DNA from: Desulfobacula sp.
GTDB taxonomy: Bacteria > Desulfobacterota > Desulfobacteria > Desulfobacterales > Desulfobacteraceae
Length of the DNA: 14,465 bases
Reading direction: 5' to 3'
Assembly (NCBI GenBank): GCA_011390085.1
Contig: JAABTB010000021.1
Location: forward strand, 1-14,465
Below the pieces are notes generated by a model. It made no database searches. It saw only the letters and a list, made by a program, of their open reading frames with translations, and was not told the DNA's origin. Made by a program: the position numbers and the translations under genes. Numbering within the stretch: position 1 is the first letter of the stretch; each line of letters opens with the position of its first letter. Positions 1-7,605 of the stretch are shown here, piece after piece.

Positions 1-1209
1 GTCCGACCCGTCAATATAGGCGCCGATGGTAATCATGTCTTCGGCGCCTCTGTAGGCGGAAATGACACTGACGGCTTTGTTCCTCAATACCACATGTTCT
101 TTTTGGCTCACATCCCGCATGACCCTTGAGACGCTGGCCAAAACATCAATGGCTGGATAATGGCCCTGGTTGGCAAGGTTCCGTGACAGAACAATATGGC
201 CGTCAACAATGGATCGAACCGTATCGCCCACCGGGTCATTCATATCATCCCCCTCCACCAGAACCGTATAAATACCTGTAATGGACCCCCCGTTCTCCAT
301 ATTCCCGGCCCGCTCCAGAAGAATCGGAATCTGGACAAAGAAAGACGGGGTATATCCCCTGGATGTGGGCGGTTCTCCGGCGGCAAGCCCCACATCCCTG
401 GAGGACATGGCAAACCGGGTAATGGAATCCACCATCAAGAGGACATCTTTTCCCTGGTCCCTGAAATATTCTGCAATGGTGGTGGCAAGATAAGCCCCCC
501 GTATCCTTACCAGGGGAGGAGAATCCGAAGTCGCCGCAACCACCACAGCTCTTTTGAGCCCTTCTTCCCCCAGAGTGTCATTGATGAAATCCTTGACCTC
601 CCGGCCCCGCTCCCCGATGAGACCGATCACGACCACATCGGCACTGGTATGTTTTGTCATCATGCCCATGAGGACGCTTTTTCCCACCCCTGATCCCGCC
701 ATAATACCAACCCGTTGACCCTTTCCCAGGGTGATCATGCTGTTGATGGCGGCGACGCCCACATCCAGCGGTTCTTTAATGGGTTTTCGCTGCATGGGGC
801 CCATGGGTTTTCCATAAAGATTATAGGTTTTTGTGTATTCGATATTGCCTTTCCCATCAATAAGGCATCCCATGCCGTCGACAACTCGTCCCAGCAGTTG
901 ATCTGAAACGCCTATTTCCTGGGAGGCCATAAGCGGAATAATCCGGCTGCCCAAGCTGATTCCCCGGATATCCCCGTAAGGCATGAACAGGGCTTTTTCT
1001 TTTTTAAACCCCACCACTTCTGCCTGAACTTCCTTTCCCTGATCATTCAGGATGCTGCAAAGACTGCCGATGCCGAGCCCCAGGCTGTCTCCTTCGGCAA
1101 TCAGCCCGATAACCTGGGAGATCCTTCCCTCGGGCCGCATCAGGACACACTGGTCAACAGCTTTTTCATATTTTTCAAACTCTATTTTTGCAAGCGGATC
1201 AAGCCTCAT
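1..1209 (-). CDS. fliI: Flagellar export ATPase FliI (partial, C-terminus off the window)
   Basis: FliI is the cytoplasmic hexameric ATPase of the flagellar type III export apparatus. I translated the minus strand from the ATG at 1209 and it stays open to base 1, giving 403 residues. Family members run about 440, so some 35-40 C-terminal residues are missing. The P-loop GSGVGKS is at residues 172-178. The Walker B strand VLLMVD is at 256-261, followed by SITRFAMSSRDVGLAAGEPP. The F1-type ATPase signature PAIDVLASVS appears near residue 360. The N-terminal ~100 residues match the beta-barrel part of the family. The ATG directly follows the fliH TAA with no gap, and only a weak AGG lies upstream, so translation is probably coupled to fliH. 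FliJ would be the usual next gene, outside the window. Identity is clear from the motifs and the operon. Confidence 0.96.
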   Translation of the reverse strand, partial: MRLDPLAKIEFEKYEKAVDQCVLMRPEGRISQVIGLIAEGDSLGLGIGSLCSILNDQGKEVQAEVVGFKKEKALFMPYGDIRGISLGSRIIPLMASQEIGVSDQLLGRVVDGMGCLIDGKGNIEYTKTYNLYGKPMGPMQRKPIKEPLDVGVAAINSMITLGKGQRVGIMAGSGVGKSVLMGMMTKHTSADVVVIGLIGERGREVKDFINDTLGEEGLKRAVVVAATSDSPPLVRIRGAYLATTIAEYFRDQGKDVLLMVDSITRFAMSSRDVGLAAGEPPTSRGYTPSFFVQIPILLERAGNMENGGSITGIYTVLVEGDDMNDPVGDTVRSIVDGHIVLSRNLANQGHYPAIDVLASVSRVMRDVSQKEHVVLRNKAVSVISAYRGAEDMITIGAYIDGSD

Positions 1210-2181
1210 TTAAATACCTGCTTTTTGAATGGCTTCAAAAATGGCCTCCAGTCGTGAGTCCGGATCCGATGAAATGGATGCAGTCCTGGTTTCGATTCTG
1301 CAGCCCCCTTTTTTAACAGACGGATCGGATTTTACCGAGATGCTTTTCAGGGATTCCATCTCATCAAAAAACTCATCCTTGATCATTTCAATATATTCAT
1401 AATCTTCTTCAGATATGCTTAAGACTATTTCTTCAGGGTTGACCAATGCTTTCAGGGACTCCAGTATCATCTGTTTTACAATGCCGTCATTGATTTTAAT
1501 GTGGGCCATGACTGCCTTTTTCGCAATCTGCTGGATCAGGGAAATAATCCTTGCCTCATATTTATCAACCAGAAGATCAATGGTCTGATCCGCCATGGTC
1601 AAAGACTCTTTAAGAGTATCGAGCATTCCGGCGGCTTTTTGGCGGACGTCTTCCTCTCCTTTGGACTCCCCTTCTTTACATCCCTCTTCAAATCCCTTTT
1701 TGTGCCCCTCTATTGCCCCTGCGGCTTCCCCTTTTTGAAATCCGGCGGCTTCCCCTTTTTGAAATCCTTTTTCATAACCCTGTGGTTTTCCCTTTGCTAT
1801 TCCCTCTTCAAACCCTTTTTCAAACCCATCCCGGTATCCTTTTCCTTCAGGGGTTTCTTCAGGCTCTTGAACGGCTTGATCCTTCAAGTTCCCAGTATCA
1901 GGAACCAAAGGATCATTTGCTTTATCCGGAGTCTTTTCTTTTTTTTTTCTGGGTTCAATCAAGGGTTTAAAAACAATTTCTTCCCGTTTCCGTGTTTCAT
2001 GATAGACCGCTTCAAAAGCGTAAGGTTCTATCTCTTCAAAGGTCGGCGGTTCGAACAAGAGCTTGAACCGGGACAAATCCGGCTCTGTCTCTTCGTTTTT
2101 ATTCATGATCTCTTTGTTAAAGATCTCAAGAGAGTTCAAATCCATGGGTTTGAAACCCGCTTCTCCATTAGACAAGGACAT
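1210..2181 (-). CDS. fliH: Flagellar export stator protein FliH
   Basis: FliH binds FliI and tethers the ATPase to the export gate and C-ring. The ATG at 2181 gives 323 residues. I chose it because AAGGAAAAG lies just upstream and the overlap with the end of fliG is only 14 bases. An ATG further upstream at 2265 would overlap fliG by nearly 100 bases, and one at 2142 lacks a well-placed ribosome site. Residues ~1-110 are charged and poorly conserved. Residues ~113-175 form the Gly-every-fourth-residue (GxxxG) helix typical of FliH/YscL. The remainder is the conserved C-terminal domain that contacts FliI. The GxxxG segment contains an exact tandem duplication (residues 139-154). Length is somewhat above the usual 230-280 because of the N-terminal extension. 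The gene sits between fliG and fliI, as expected. Confidence 0.9.
   Translation of the reverse strand: MSLSNGEAGFKPMDLNSLEIFNKEIMNKNEETEPDLSRFKLLFEPPTFEEIEPYAFEAVYHETRKREEIVFKPLIEPRKKKEKTPDKANDPLVPDTGNLKDQAVQEPEETPEGKGYRDGFEKGFEEGIAKGKPQGYEKGFQKGEAAGFQKGEAAGAIEGHKKGFEEGCKEGESKGEEDVRQKAAGMLDTLKESLTMADQTIDLLVDKYEARIISLIQQIAKKAVMAHIKINDGIVKQMILESLKALVNPEEIVLSISEEDYEYIEMIKDEFFDEMESLKSISVKSDPSVKKGGCRIETRTASISSDPDSRLEAIFEAIQKAGI
1721..1767 (-). repeat. 24-bp exact tandem duplication inside fliH
   Basis: Two adjacent copies of a 24-base unit (plus strand begins gcggcttcccc and ends gaaatccg) occupy 1721-1744 and 1745-1767. The second copy is identical over 23 bases. On the minus strand it encodes GFQKGEAA twice within the FliH GxxxG helix. 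It is in frame and adds two helical turns. The identity at third codon positions suggests a recent slippage or duplication event. Confidence 0.9.
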
Positions 2182-3181
2182 CGTCTTTTCCTTTTCCAAG
2201 GGTGATCGTTCCATCCGCCTCAAGCTCTTTGGCTGCCCGAACAACAGCCTGCTGAGCCTCTTCAACTTCGGTCAGGCGGACAGGACCCATGGCATCAAGG
2301 TCATCCTTGAGCATTTCACCGGCTCTCTGGGAAAGATTGGAGAAGATCTTATCCTTCATTTCATCGGTGGCCGTCTTAAGCGCATAGGTGAGCTGCTGGC
2401 CTTCAACCTTCTTCAAGACTTCTCTCATGGCCGTATCATCAATACCGGTCAAATCTTCAAATACAAACATCAGGTTACGGATATCATTGGCCATTTCCGG
2501 ATTATCTTCTTCCACATGGGACATGACCGCATCTTCCGTGGCCTTGTCCACCCCGTTAATAATATCCACCAGAACCTGAAGTCCGCCGGCTTTCCCTCCA
2601 GGGCCTACAGCTCCGGAAAGTTCCAGTTTTAATGCCTTGTCCACATCCCTGACCACATCTTCGGAAATCTGCCCCAGTTTTGCAATTCTCATGGCAATAT
2701 CCCCTTTTAATTCCGTGGGCATGGCAATCAGCAGCTCCGATGAAATTTCAGCCGGCATGTGGGCAAGGATCATGGCAATGGTCTGCGGATGCTCACCGAC
2801 CACATAGCCGGCAAGGGTCCCCACGTTCACATTCCTGCTCCAGATAAAGGGTTTATCCTGTTTTTTCTTCTCAAGATCCTGAAGAATGGCATTGGCTTGT
2901 TTATCTTTTAACGTATTTTTGACCACATTCCTGATAAAGGATTCATTTTCAATGATCATTTTTGATTCACCCTCAAATTTTTCTACAAATTCCAGGGAAA
3001 CCGCCTTCATTATCTCCGGGGTAATATGATCAATGGATGACATTTCATAGGCAAGATCGGAAATTTCCTTTTCAGTCATTTTTTCAAAGGCCTTGGTGGC
3101 ATATGCCTCTCCCATGGACATCAGAAAGATGGCGGCTTTTTTGGGTCCGGGGATATTGGAAGGGTCCAGAACATCTGCCAT
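2168..3181 (-). CDS. fliG: Flagellar motor switch protein FliG
   Basis: FliG forms the top of the cytoplasmic C-ring. It binds FliF through its N-terminal domain, FliM through the middle domain, and meets the MotA-type stator through its C-terminal domain. The protein is 337 residues, a normal length. The middle-domain EHPQTIA motif is at 130-136. The MFxF segment is at 238-241. The C-terminal torque helix keeps the charged residues K269, R286, D293 and D294, which align with K264, R281, D288 and D289 of the E. coli protein, followed by GPVRLTEVE at 299-307. A Gly-rich hinge lies at ~190-200. The start is 2 bases after the fliF stop, and the 3' end overlaps fliH by 14 bases, so the three genes are probably translationally coupled. 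Confidence 0.97.
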   Translation of the reverse strand: MADVLDPSNIPGPKKAAIFLMSMGEAYATKAFEKMTEKEISDLAYEMSSIDHITPEIMKAVSLEFVEKFEGESKMIIENESFIRNVVKNTLKDKQANAILQDLEKKKQDKPFIWSRNVNVGTLAGYVVGEHPQTIAMILAHMPAEISSELLIAMPTELKGDIAMRIAKLGQISEDVVRDVDKALKLELSGAVGPGGKAGGLQVLVDIINGVDKATEDAVMSHVEEDNPEMANDIRNLMFVFEDLTGIDDTAMREVLKKVEGQQLTYALKTATDEMKDKIFSNLSQRAGEMLKDDLDAMGPVRLTEVEEAQQAVVRAAKELEADGTITLGKGKDDVLV

Positions 3182-3183
3182 GA

Positions 3184-4890
3184 TTATTTCTCCTCTCCTT
3201 CACTGATCCAGCCTTTCAGGATATTCACCGTTTTGAGAAGATCTTTTTCAGCATAGTATTTTGCTTTTTCGTTTACCGGCATATTCATCAGATAAGCCAC
3301 CCTCTCCTCTGGATTCATTTTCTTTAAGAATTCTTCCCTTTGCTCTTCCGTCATCATTTCCAGGTATTCTTTCTGCTGTTTGGCATCCATTTCAACGAAT
3401 ACCGGCGACCTTTTCTCATCTTCCAGCAGGGCCATATCCTCGGGAGACGGCAGCGCTTCCCTGTCCATGCTGGTCTTGATTTCCTTGACGGTCTTGACAA
3501 TGGGGCGTATGACCAGAAGGAATAAGGCAACAACGATCAAAAGATTTGCAATCAGTCTTCCATATTCATCCTGAATCTTTTCCAGTCCCTTAAGTCCAGG
3601 CTCAGCATCAATTTCAGAAATGGACGCAAAAGGAAAACATTCCACGGATACCTGATCGCTTCTTTCTTCATTGTATCCCATGGCTTTGACGACAATATCC
3701 TGAAATTGCTTCATTTCTTCGGGGGATCTGGGAACATAGGTCTTTTCCTGGTTACCAGTCTCATCCGCTTTGAGCTCATATTTCCCATCCACAACGGCTG
3801 CCACGGAAAGACGGGTCAGAACCGCCATGGGCTTTCTAACCTCCCTGACCCTTTTGCTGATTTCATAATTAAAGGTATCATCGCTCTTGTTGACCAGCTC
3901 CTTATTCTGCTGTCCCTGAAGGTCTTCATCCCCCACAATGGGGTTCACCGTGGAGGGGATCGGGATTTCCTCAGACAATGCAACGACTTTTTCCGCCCTG
4001 TTTTTGCGGCTGCGGACAAATTCACCTCCCCTTTCAAAGGGATCAAAAATCTCCTCATTCATATCATCTTCGGAAAAGTCCATTTCCGAGGTTACCCGTA
4101 CTATGGCTTTGTCTTGTCCCACAATTCTTTCCAGCATGGTCTGAATTCTTTTGGTCAGATTTTCCTCAAACCTGATTTTATGCTGGTACTGGGCATCTGC
4201 CAGGTTCTCGGCCTTTATTTTCGCCTCTTCTTCTTCTGATTTTCCCTCAAAAAGAATCCTGCCCGCCGTATCCACAATGGTCACATCTTTGGGTGTCAAA
4301 TCCTGAATGGCACTGGCCACCAGGTGGGCAATGGCAGTCACCTTTTCTTTGTCAAGATCTGAATTCAATTCCAGTAATATGGATGCAGACGGCTTTTTAA
4401 CCTCTTCAACAAAGACCGAGTCTTTTGGCATAACGATCATTACCCGGGCGGTCTTTACCTCATCAAAGGCGGTTATGGTCCTTGCCAGTTCTCCTTGAAT
4501 CGCTCTTGTTTTATTGATATTCTGAACAAACTCCGTGGTTCCGAACTCTGTCTTATCAAAGACTTCAAAACCGACATGACCACCTCTGGGAATACCGTCT
4601 CTTGCCGTCGACAGCCTGACATCATATACCACAGCCTCCGGCACCATAATCGTTGTTCCGTCGCCGGTAAGCCGGTAAGGGGTATTGGATTCTTTGAGTT
4701 TTTCAACCACAAGGGCGGCATCTTCCTTTGTAAGTCCGCTGAAAGCAGCCCTGAACTCTGTTTTATTGGCCCAGATAAACATGGTGGTGAATCCGGCGAA
4801 AAGGGCCATGACAAGAATCCCCATGGTAATCTTTCGGGATAGGGGCATTTCCCGGAGGGTCGTAAGGATTTTCTCAACAACAGGATTCAT
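3184..4890 (-). CDS. fliF: Flagellar MS-ring protein FliF
   Basis: FliF builds the MS ring in the inner membrane, which is the base for rod, export gate and C-ring. The protein is 568 residues, close to the family norm. Transmembrane segment 1 is at ~21-40 and segment 2 at ~446-465. The ring-building motif domains lie between them, including the conserved stretch near residue 80-110 (VVYDVRLSTARDGIPRGG). The cytoplasmic tail after TM2 is ~100 residues. It contains 12-residue helical repeats (508-555) and ends in an amphipathic helix (TVNILKGWI) that matches the FliG-binding end of the family. A GGGAGAG site precedes the ATG. The gene lies 35 bases after fliE and 2 bases before fliG. Confidence 0.97.
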   Translation of the reverse strand: MNPVVEKILTTLREMPLSRKITMGILVMALFAGFTTMFIWANKTEFRAAFSGLTKEDAALVVEKLKESNTPYRLTGDGTTIMVPEAVVYDVRLSTARDGIPRGGHVGFEVFDKTEFGTTEFVQNINKTRAIQGELARTITAFDEVKTARVMIVMPKDSVFVEEVKKPSASILLELNSDLDKEKVTAIAHLVASAIQDLTPKDVTIVDTAGRILFEGKSEEEEAKIKAENLADAQYQHKIRFEENLTKRIQTMLERIVGQDKAIVRVTSEMDFSEDDMNEEIFDPFERGGEFVRSRKNRAEKVVALSEEIPIPSTVNPIVGDEDLQGQQNKELVNKSDDTFNYEISKRVREVRKPMAVLTRLSVAAVVDGKYELKADETGNQEKTYVPRSPEEMKQFQDIVVKAMGYNEERSDQVSVECFPFASISEIDAEPGLKGLEKIQDEYGRLIANLLIVVALFLLVIRPIVKTVKEIKTSMDREALPSPEDMALLEDEKRSPVFVEMDAKQQKEYLEMMTEEQREEFLKKMNPEERVAYLMNMPVNEKAKYYAEKDLLKTVNILKGWISEGEEK

Positions 4891-4925
4891 AAACGGTTAT
4901 CTCTCCCACTTTATGCTTTCCGGCA

Positions 4926-5216
4926 TTATATCTGCATTCTCATGACTTCATTATAAGCGGCCATGACTTTGTTTCTGACCTGGGCCAGAATTTTCAAGGA
5001 GGTTTCAGCCTTTCCGATATTCATCATGCCTTCATGAATTTCCATTTCGCCCTTAATGACTTTTTCAATGGAATCATCTGCGATGTGCTGTTTTTCATTC
5101 ACATCCAAAACCGCTGCCTTTACCCGTTCAGCAAATTCAGGATTCCTGCGGTTGATTTTTTCCGGAAGCGGTTCCGTATTTAAGCAGATCCTGTTGATCT
5201 CTTTAATGCCGTTCAT
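4926..5216 (-). CDS. fliE: Flagellar rod/MS-ring adaptor protein FliE
   Basis: FliE is a small protein that joins the MS ring to the proximal rod. It is 96 residues, slightly shorter than the usual ~100-110, with the shortening at the N-terminus. The C-terminal signature VRNKVMAAYNEVMRMQI is strongly typical of the family. It has no signal peptide, consistent with export through the flagellar system. AGGAGG stands 10 bases before the ATG and fixes the start. It follows flgC by 17 bases, the standard flgB-flgC-fliE order. Confidence 0.95.
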   Translation of the reverse strand: MNGIKEINRICLNTEPLPEKINRRNPEFAERVKAAVLDVNEKQHIADDSIEKVIKGEMEIHEGMMNIGKAETSLKILAQVRNKVMAAYNEVMRMQI

Positions 5217-5233
5217 GATCGTTTATCCTCCTG

Positions 5234-5731
5234 TTATTTCCCGATTTCAAGAGCCTTCAATATCATGTCCTTTGTGGCCGAAAGGGCTGTTGCCGATGCT
5301 TCGTAGCTTCTTTTAGCCACCAGCATATCGGCTATTTCCGTCAAATGATCCACATTGGGCATTCTGACATACCCGGTATCCGGATCCGCGTCCGGATGGG
5401 CCGGATTATATACCAGCCTGAAATCCTCCTGGGACCTGATGATCTGGTCCACATTAACCCCGGTTCCCTTGTCCGGTTTTTTTTCAGAATCAAATTCAAT
5501 GGGGGAAAGCTCTATTCCCCATTTTTCCTGTTTTTCCTGTTTTTTTTCAACCACGCTTTTAAATGAATCAATGTCTTCGGCCTTAAAAACAACCATTTTC
5601 CTTCTATAGGGCCCGCCCTCTTTGGTTCTTGTCGTATCCACATTGGCAAGATTTTCCGCAATCACATTCAACTTTGTTCGATGGGCCGCAAGGGCAGTCC
5701 CGCTGATTTTAGATGCATTTAAAAGATCCAT
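5234..5731 (-). CDS. flgC: Flagellar proximal rod protein FlgC
   Basis: FlgC is a proximal rod subunit that crosses the periplasm. It is 165 residues. The N-terminal rod motif (AENLANVDTTRTKEGGPYRRK region) begins near residue 26. The C-terminal region has the HPDADPDTGYVRMPNV block and the closing heptad-like helix ending in MILKALEIGK. It is ~15-30 residues longer than enterobacterial FlgC because of a Lys/Glu-rich insert (EKKQEKQEKWG) in the exposed middle region. A GGGGGAAG ribosome site precedes the ATG. Only 3 bases separate it from the flgB stop. Confidence 0.96.
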   Translation of the reverse strand: MDLLNASKISGTALAAHRTKLNVIAENLANVDTTRTKEGGPYRRKMVVFKAEDIDSFKSVVEKKQEKQEKWGIELSPIEFDSEKKPDKGTGVNVDQIIRSQEDFRLVYNPAHPDADPDTGYVRMPNVDHLTEIADMLVAKRSYEASATALSATKDMILKALEIGK

Positions 5732-5734
5732 GAA

Positions 5735-6145
5735 TTATCTTCCCCCTTCATCAATGGAATAATGCAGAATTTTCATCTTCCGCAACAGCAATTCCGTTGT
5801 TGTCCGATATTTAATATTATTCTCCATAAGATTCATCATTTCCGTATCAATATTGACCGAATCAAGATGATAGATATCCACTTCTTCACTGTTCATCCCG
5901 TTCATGGAAAGATTTTCATCCTCTTCCGAAGACAGATGTTTCTCATGGGTTTTCTCCAGATAATCAGGTTCTTTCTCGCCCATGAGACGCTTCAACGTTC
6001 GATTAAAATCAAGATCACCGGGCTCATGACCAATGGTATCCATATTGGCGATATTGCCGGTTATCAGATTATGGCGCCTGGCTGATACATCCAGCGCGTT
6101 GCTGATCACTTTTGTCGTGTGGCCAAAAATTCTTGATTCCGCCAT
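5735..6145 (-). CDS. flgB: Flagellar proximal rod protein FlgB
   Basis: FlgB is the most proximal of the rod subunits, next to FliE. It is 136 residues, a typical length. The N-terminal family motif reads NIANMDTIGHEPGDLDF instead of the commoner NIANADTPGYKARDLDF. The C-terminal helix contains LMENNIKYRTTTELLLRKM, matching the family ending. A GGGGGA run sits directly before the ATG, which is close for a ribosome site. It is the first structural gene after the sigma-54-type promoter at 6201-6216 and probably heads the flgBC-fliEFGHI operon. Confidence 0.95.
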   Translation of the reverse strand: MAESRIFGHTTKVISNALDVSARRHNLITGNIANMDTIGHEPGDLDFNRTLKRLMGEKEPDYLEKTHEKHLSSEEDENLSMNGMNSEEVDIYHLDSVNIDTEMMNLMENNIKYRTTTELLLRKMKILHYSIDEGGR

Positions 6146-6200
6146 TTTCCCCCGATACGCAATACATCATTCGGATAAAATACTATTTTTATATTGAAAC

Positions 6201-6216
6201 TGCAAATTGTATGCCT
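6201..6216 (-). promoter_or_regulatory. Sigma-54 (-24/-12) promoter upstream of flgB
   Basis: On the minus strand this reads AGGCAT-ACAAT-TTGCA. The invariant GG and GC doublets are 12 bases apart, as sigma-54 requires. It differs from the TGGCAC-N5-TTGCA consensus at the first and last bases of the -24 box. It lies entirely in the 81-base gap between flgR and flgB. The predicted start is near 6190, giving a leader of about 45 bases before the flgB ATG. Two sigma-54 activators are encoded just upstream. Confidence 0.72.
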
Positions 6217-6226
6217 GAATTTCAGA

Positions 6227-7582
6227 TCAGGAGTTTTCTTTGTATTCGTTGAGCTTATTTCGAAGGGTCCGGACGCTGATGCCCAGAATTTTTGCAGCAT
6301 GGGTTCTATTGCCCTCTGTCTGGTCCAGGGCTTTATAGATCATTTTCTCTTCCATGTGCCGAAGTGAACCTGCGTCGGATTCAGAATCAGCACTCTCTGA
6401 AGAAATAGGAGGCAGGGCCCCGGATTCCAGGGTATCAAGCATCAGATTTTCCGGTTCAATCAGATCCGAATCGGCAAGGAGAACGGCTCTGTGAATTATA
6501 TTTTCAAGTTCCCTGACGTTTCCGGAAAACAAATGGGCGTTCAAGATGGCACCGGTCTGTTTTGTCAAGCCTTTGACATGACGGCTGTCAATTTTACAAT
6601 ATTTTTGAATAAAATACTGGGACAGTAATTCAATGTCACCTCTCCGATCTCTCAAGGGCGGGATGACAAGGGGTATCGTATTCAGCCGGTAAAACAGGTC
6701 TTCCCTGAAATCACCGTTTTCCACGGCTTCTTTTGCATCCCGGTTTGTTGTGGCAATGACCCTGACATCCACTTCAACAGGTGCGATTCCGCCCACCCGG
6801 TCGATCTCTTTTTCCTGAAGCACCCTCAATAATTTTGCCTGAAGATGGAATTGCATTTCCGTGATTTCATCCAGGAAAAGGGTTCCCTTATGGGCCAGCT
6901 CAAATTTTCCGATTTTCCTTGAAATCGCTCCGGTAAATGCCCCTTTTTCATGGCCAAACAATTCACTTTCAAGCAGGTTCTCAGGCAGGGCCGCACAGTT
7001 GACGGCAATGAAAGGTCTATTCACCCTGTCGCTTTTTTCATGGATATATTTTGCAAAAAGCTCTTTCCCCGTACCGCTTTCTCCCTGGATCAACACGGAA
7101 GCGCTTGATTTTGCAACTCTCTCGGCAAGAGACAAGAGCTTTTGGATATCCTTATCCCGGGTAATGATCTTGACCTTCCGGGTCTGGGGAAAAAGATCCG
7201 GTCTTTCTTGCTTTTTCTGCAGAGCAAGGGCTCTTCTGACGCATAAATCAAGCTGTTCCATTTCAAACGGTTTGACCAGATAATCAAAAGCGCCCAGCTT
7301 CATAAGGGTTACGGCATGTTCAACCACAGGCTCTGCGGTAATCATAAGGGTGTGGCAGGCAAGGGCTGATGCATTTATTTTTTCTAAAAATTCAATGGGA
7401 GAAAAACCAGGAGTTGACAGGTCGGCAATGGTGATATCCGGTTTTTTTTCAGCAAGGCAGGAAAAGGCTTCCGATCCGTCAGGCGTTGTTTCCACAAGAA
7501 AGCCAAGATTCTCAAAAAACCGGACATATTCCATTCTTTCTTTTGGATTTTCAATAATAAAAAAAATTTTATGTCCCGGCAT
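6227..7582 (-). CDS. flgR: Sigma-54-dependent response regulator, FlgR/FleR (NtrC) type
   Basis: This is a cytoplasmic transcription activator of 451 residues with three domains. The receiver is ~1-120, with phosphoacceptor D54, T82 and K104. The AAA+ domain is ~140-375, with Walker A GESGTGKE 167-174, the sigma-54 contact loop GAFTGA 214-219, Walker B LFLDEI 235-240, arginines R293 and R299, and GNVREL 354-359. The Fis-type helix-turn-helix is ~424-445. The receiver's usual acidic pair is E11-N12 rather than two Asp. AGGAGG overlaps the stop of the upstream TPR gene but is 22 bases from the ATG, while AGGAAAG is nearer. It lies 23 bases after the TPR gene and directly before the flgB promoter, which it most likely activates. 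The symbol rests on context. No partner histidine kinase is in the window. Confidence 0.88.
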   Translation of the reverse strand: MPGHKIFFIIENPKERMEYVRFFENLGFLVETTPDGSEAFSCLAEKKPDITIADLSTPGFSPIEFLEKINASALACHTLMITAEPVVEHAVTLMKLGAFDYLVKPFEMEQLDLCVRRALALQKKQERPDLFPQTRKVKIITRDKDIQKLLSLAERVAKSSASVLIQGESGTGKELFAKYIHEKSDRVNRPFIAVNCAALPENLLESELFGHEKGAFTGAISRKIGKFELAHKGTLFLDEITEMQFHLQAKLLRVLQEKEIDRVGGIAPVEVDVRVIATTNRDAKEAVENGDFREDLFYRLNTIPLVIPPLRDRRGDIELLSQYFIQKYCKIDSRHVKGLTKQTGAILNAHLFSGNVRELENIIHRAVLLADSDLIEPENLMLDTLESGALPPISSESADSESDAGSLRHMEEKMIYKALDQTEGNRTHAAKILGISVRTLRNKLNEYKENS

Positions 7583-7605
7583 TTTTGTTTTGCTTTCCTG
7601 TCCTC

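Noticed and set aside
1501..2205. Plus-strand open frame of 234 residues, Phe/Leu-rich
   Set aside because: It is antisense to the Lys/Glu/Gly-rich FliH coding region. Its low-complexity composition is the complement of that bias, and it has no family motifs.
2182..2265. Upstream in-frame start for fliH at 2265
   Set aside because: It would overlap fliG by nearly 100 bases, and the extra residues look like read-through of fliG sequence. The ATG at 2181 has a good AAGGA-type site.
3706..4239. Plus-strand open frame of 177 residues
   Set aside because: It lies wholly antisense to fliF, whose protein is full length and clearly conserved.
5521..5550. Short T-rich repeats (tttttcctg twice, then a T run) in flgC
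   Set aside because: They only encode the Lys/Glu-rich insert of FlgC (KKQEKQEK). The repeat is short and explained by codon use.
6380..6401. Inverted repeat TTCAGA-N10-TCTGAA about 200 bases upstream of the flgB start, as an FlgR site
   Set aside because: It is a short imperfectly supported motif inside the flgR coding region, with no second copy or known consensus to compare.
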